A DNA stretch of 64,000 nt from positions 22,117 to 86,116 of the forward strand of contig NZ_BKAH01000011.1 in NCBI RefSeq assembly GCF_007992455.1. The letters are read 5' to 3'. Numbering within the stretch: position 1 is the stretch's first letter; each line of letters starts with the position of its first letter. Shown piece after piece: positions 63,975 to 64,000 of the stretch. This stretch comes from Microbacterium saccharophilum. Lineage in GTDB: Bacteria > Actinomycetota > Actinomycetes > Actinomycetales > Microbacteriaceae. The notes under the pieces are model-generated. The model worked only from the letters and a program-made list of their open reading frames with translations. It searched no databases and had not been told where the DNA came from. The position numbers were made by a program, and so were the translations under genes.

Positions 63975-64000
63975 AGAGGCCCTCGGAACCCCGCGCTAGG

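Overview
This 64 kb window is a piece of a high-GC actinobacterial chromosome, most likely from Microbacteriaceae and probably Microbacterium or a close relative. The evidence is the strong G/C bias at third codon positions, the typical actinobacterial gene set (WXG100 protein, CarD, DtxR, SenX3-RegX3, GlnR-type regulator, SigK-RskA, DipZ, XPB helicase, DUF3027/DUF3048/DUF3263/DUF4032), many leaderless promoters (a TANNNT-like -10 box 6-9 nt before the start codon), and a GAAC-N4-GTTC SOS box. It looks like core chromosome: no prophage, IS element, integrase or CRISPR array was seen. The accessory signals are intergenic repeats and one frameshifted AbiEi/DUF559-like gene.

Layout. 1-3.2 kb: SOS mutagenesis cassette imuA-imuB-dnaE2 under a LexA box (dnaE2 runs off the left edge). 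3.2-5.9 kb: HNH nuclease, a 37-codon small ORF ending in a terminator, a LytM/M23 peptidase behind a structured leader, and a DtxR regulator. 6-9.2 kb: serC, a repeat cluster, a DHFR-like reductase, DUF3027 and a cold-shock protein. 9.2-14.1 kb: small membrane protein, two helicase-related proteins and a CPBP protease. 14.2-18.6 kb: alpha/beta hydrolase and TetR pair, an OmpR-type two-component system and a WXG100 protein. 18.7-22.7 kb: groEL under CIRCE, a DUF3048 lipoprotein, cspA, LytR_C and DUF3263. 23-30.5 kb: metabolic and redox genes, two TetR or hydrolase modules, a frameshifted S1C protease and tRNA-Thr. 30.5-34 kb: DsbA-like protein, msiK with its leader RNA, and DUF4032. 34-40.5 kb: rlmB-cysS, transporters, ispDF-carD.

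41-57 kb is a phosphate island: regX3-senX3 diverge from phoU, followed by gpmA, a glnR-like regulator, ppk, a MutT1-like gene and pstSCAB. Three stretches of 11-bp direct repeats (PHO boxes) lie before phoU/senX3, ppk and pstS, so sensing, uptake and polyphosphate storage appear to be one regulon.

57-59.9 kb holds a frameshifted AbiEi/DUF559 gene flanked by two 69-bp repeats, pabC and a candidate structured ncRNA. 59.9-64 kb is a SigK-RskA-DipZ-fasciclin module whose two divergent promoters are mirror images matching the mycobacterial SigK consensus. Two genes (S1C protease, AbiEi/DUF559) each carry an apparent single extra base, which may be real decay or assembly indels.
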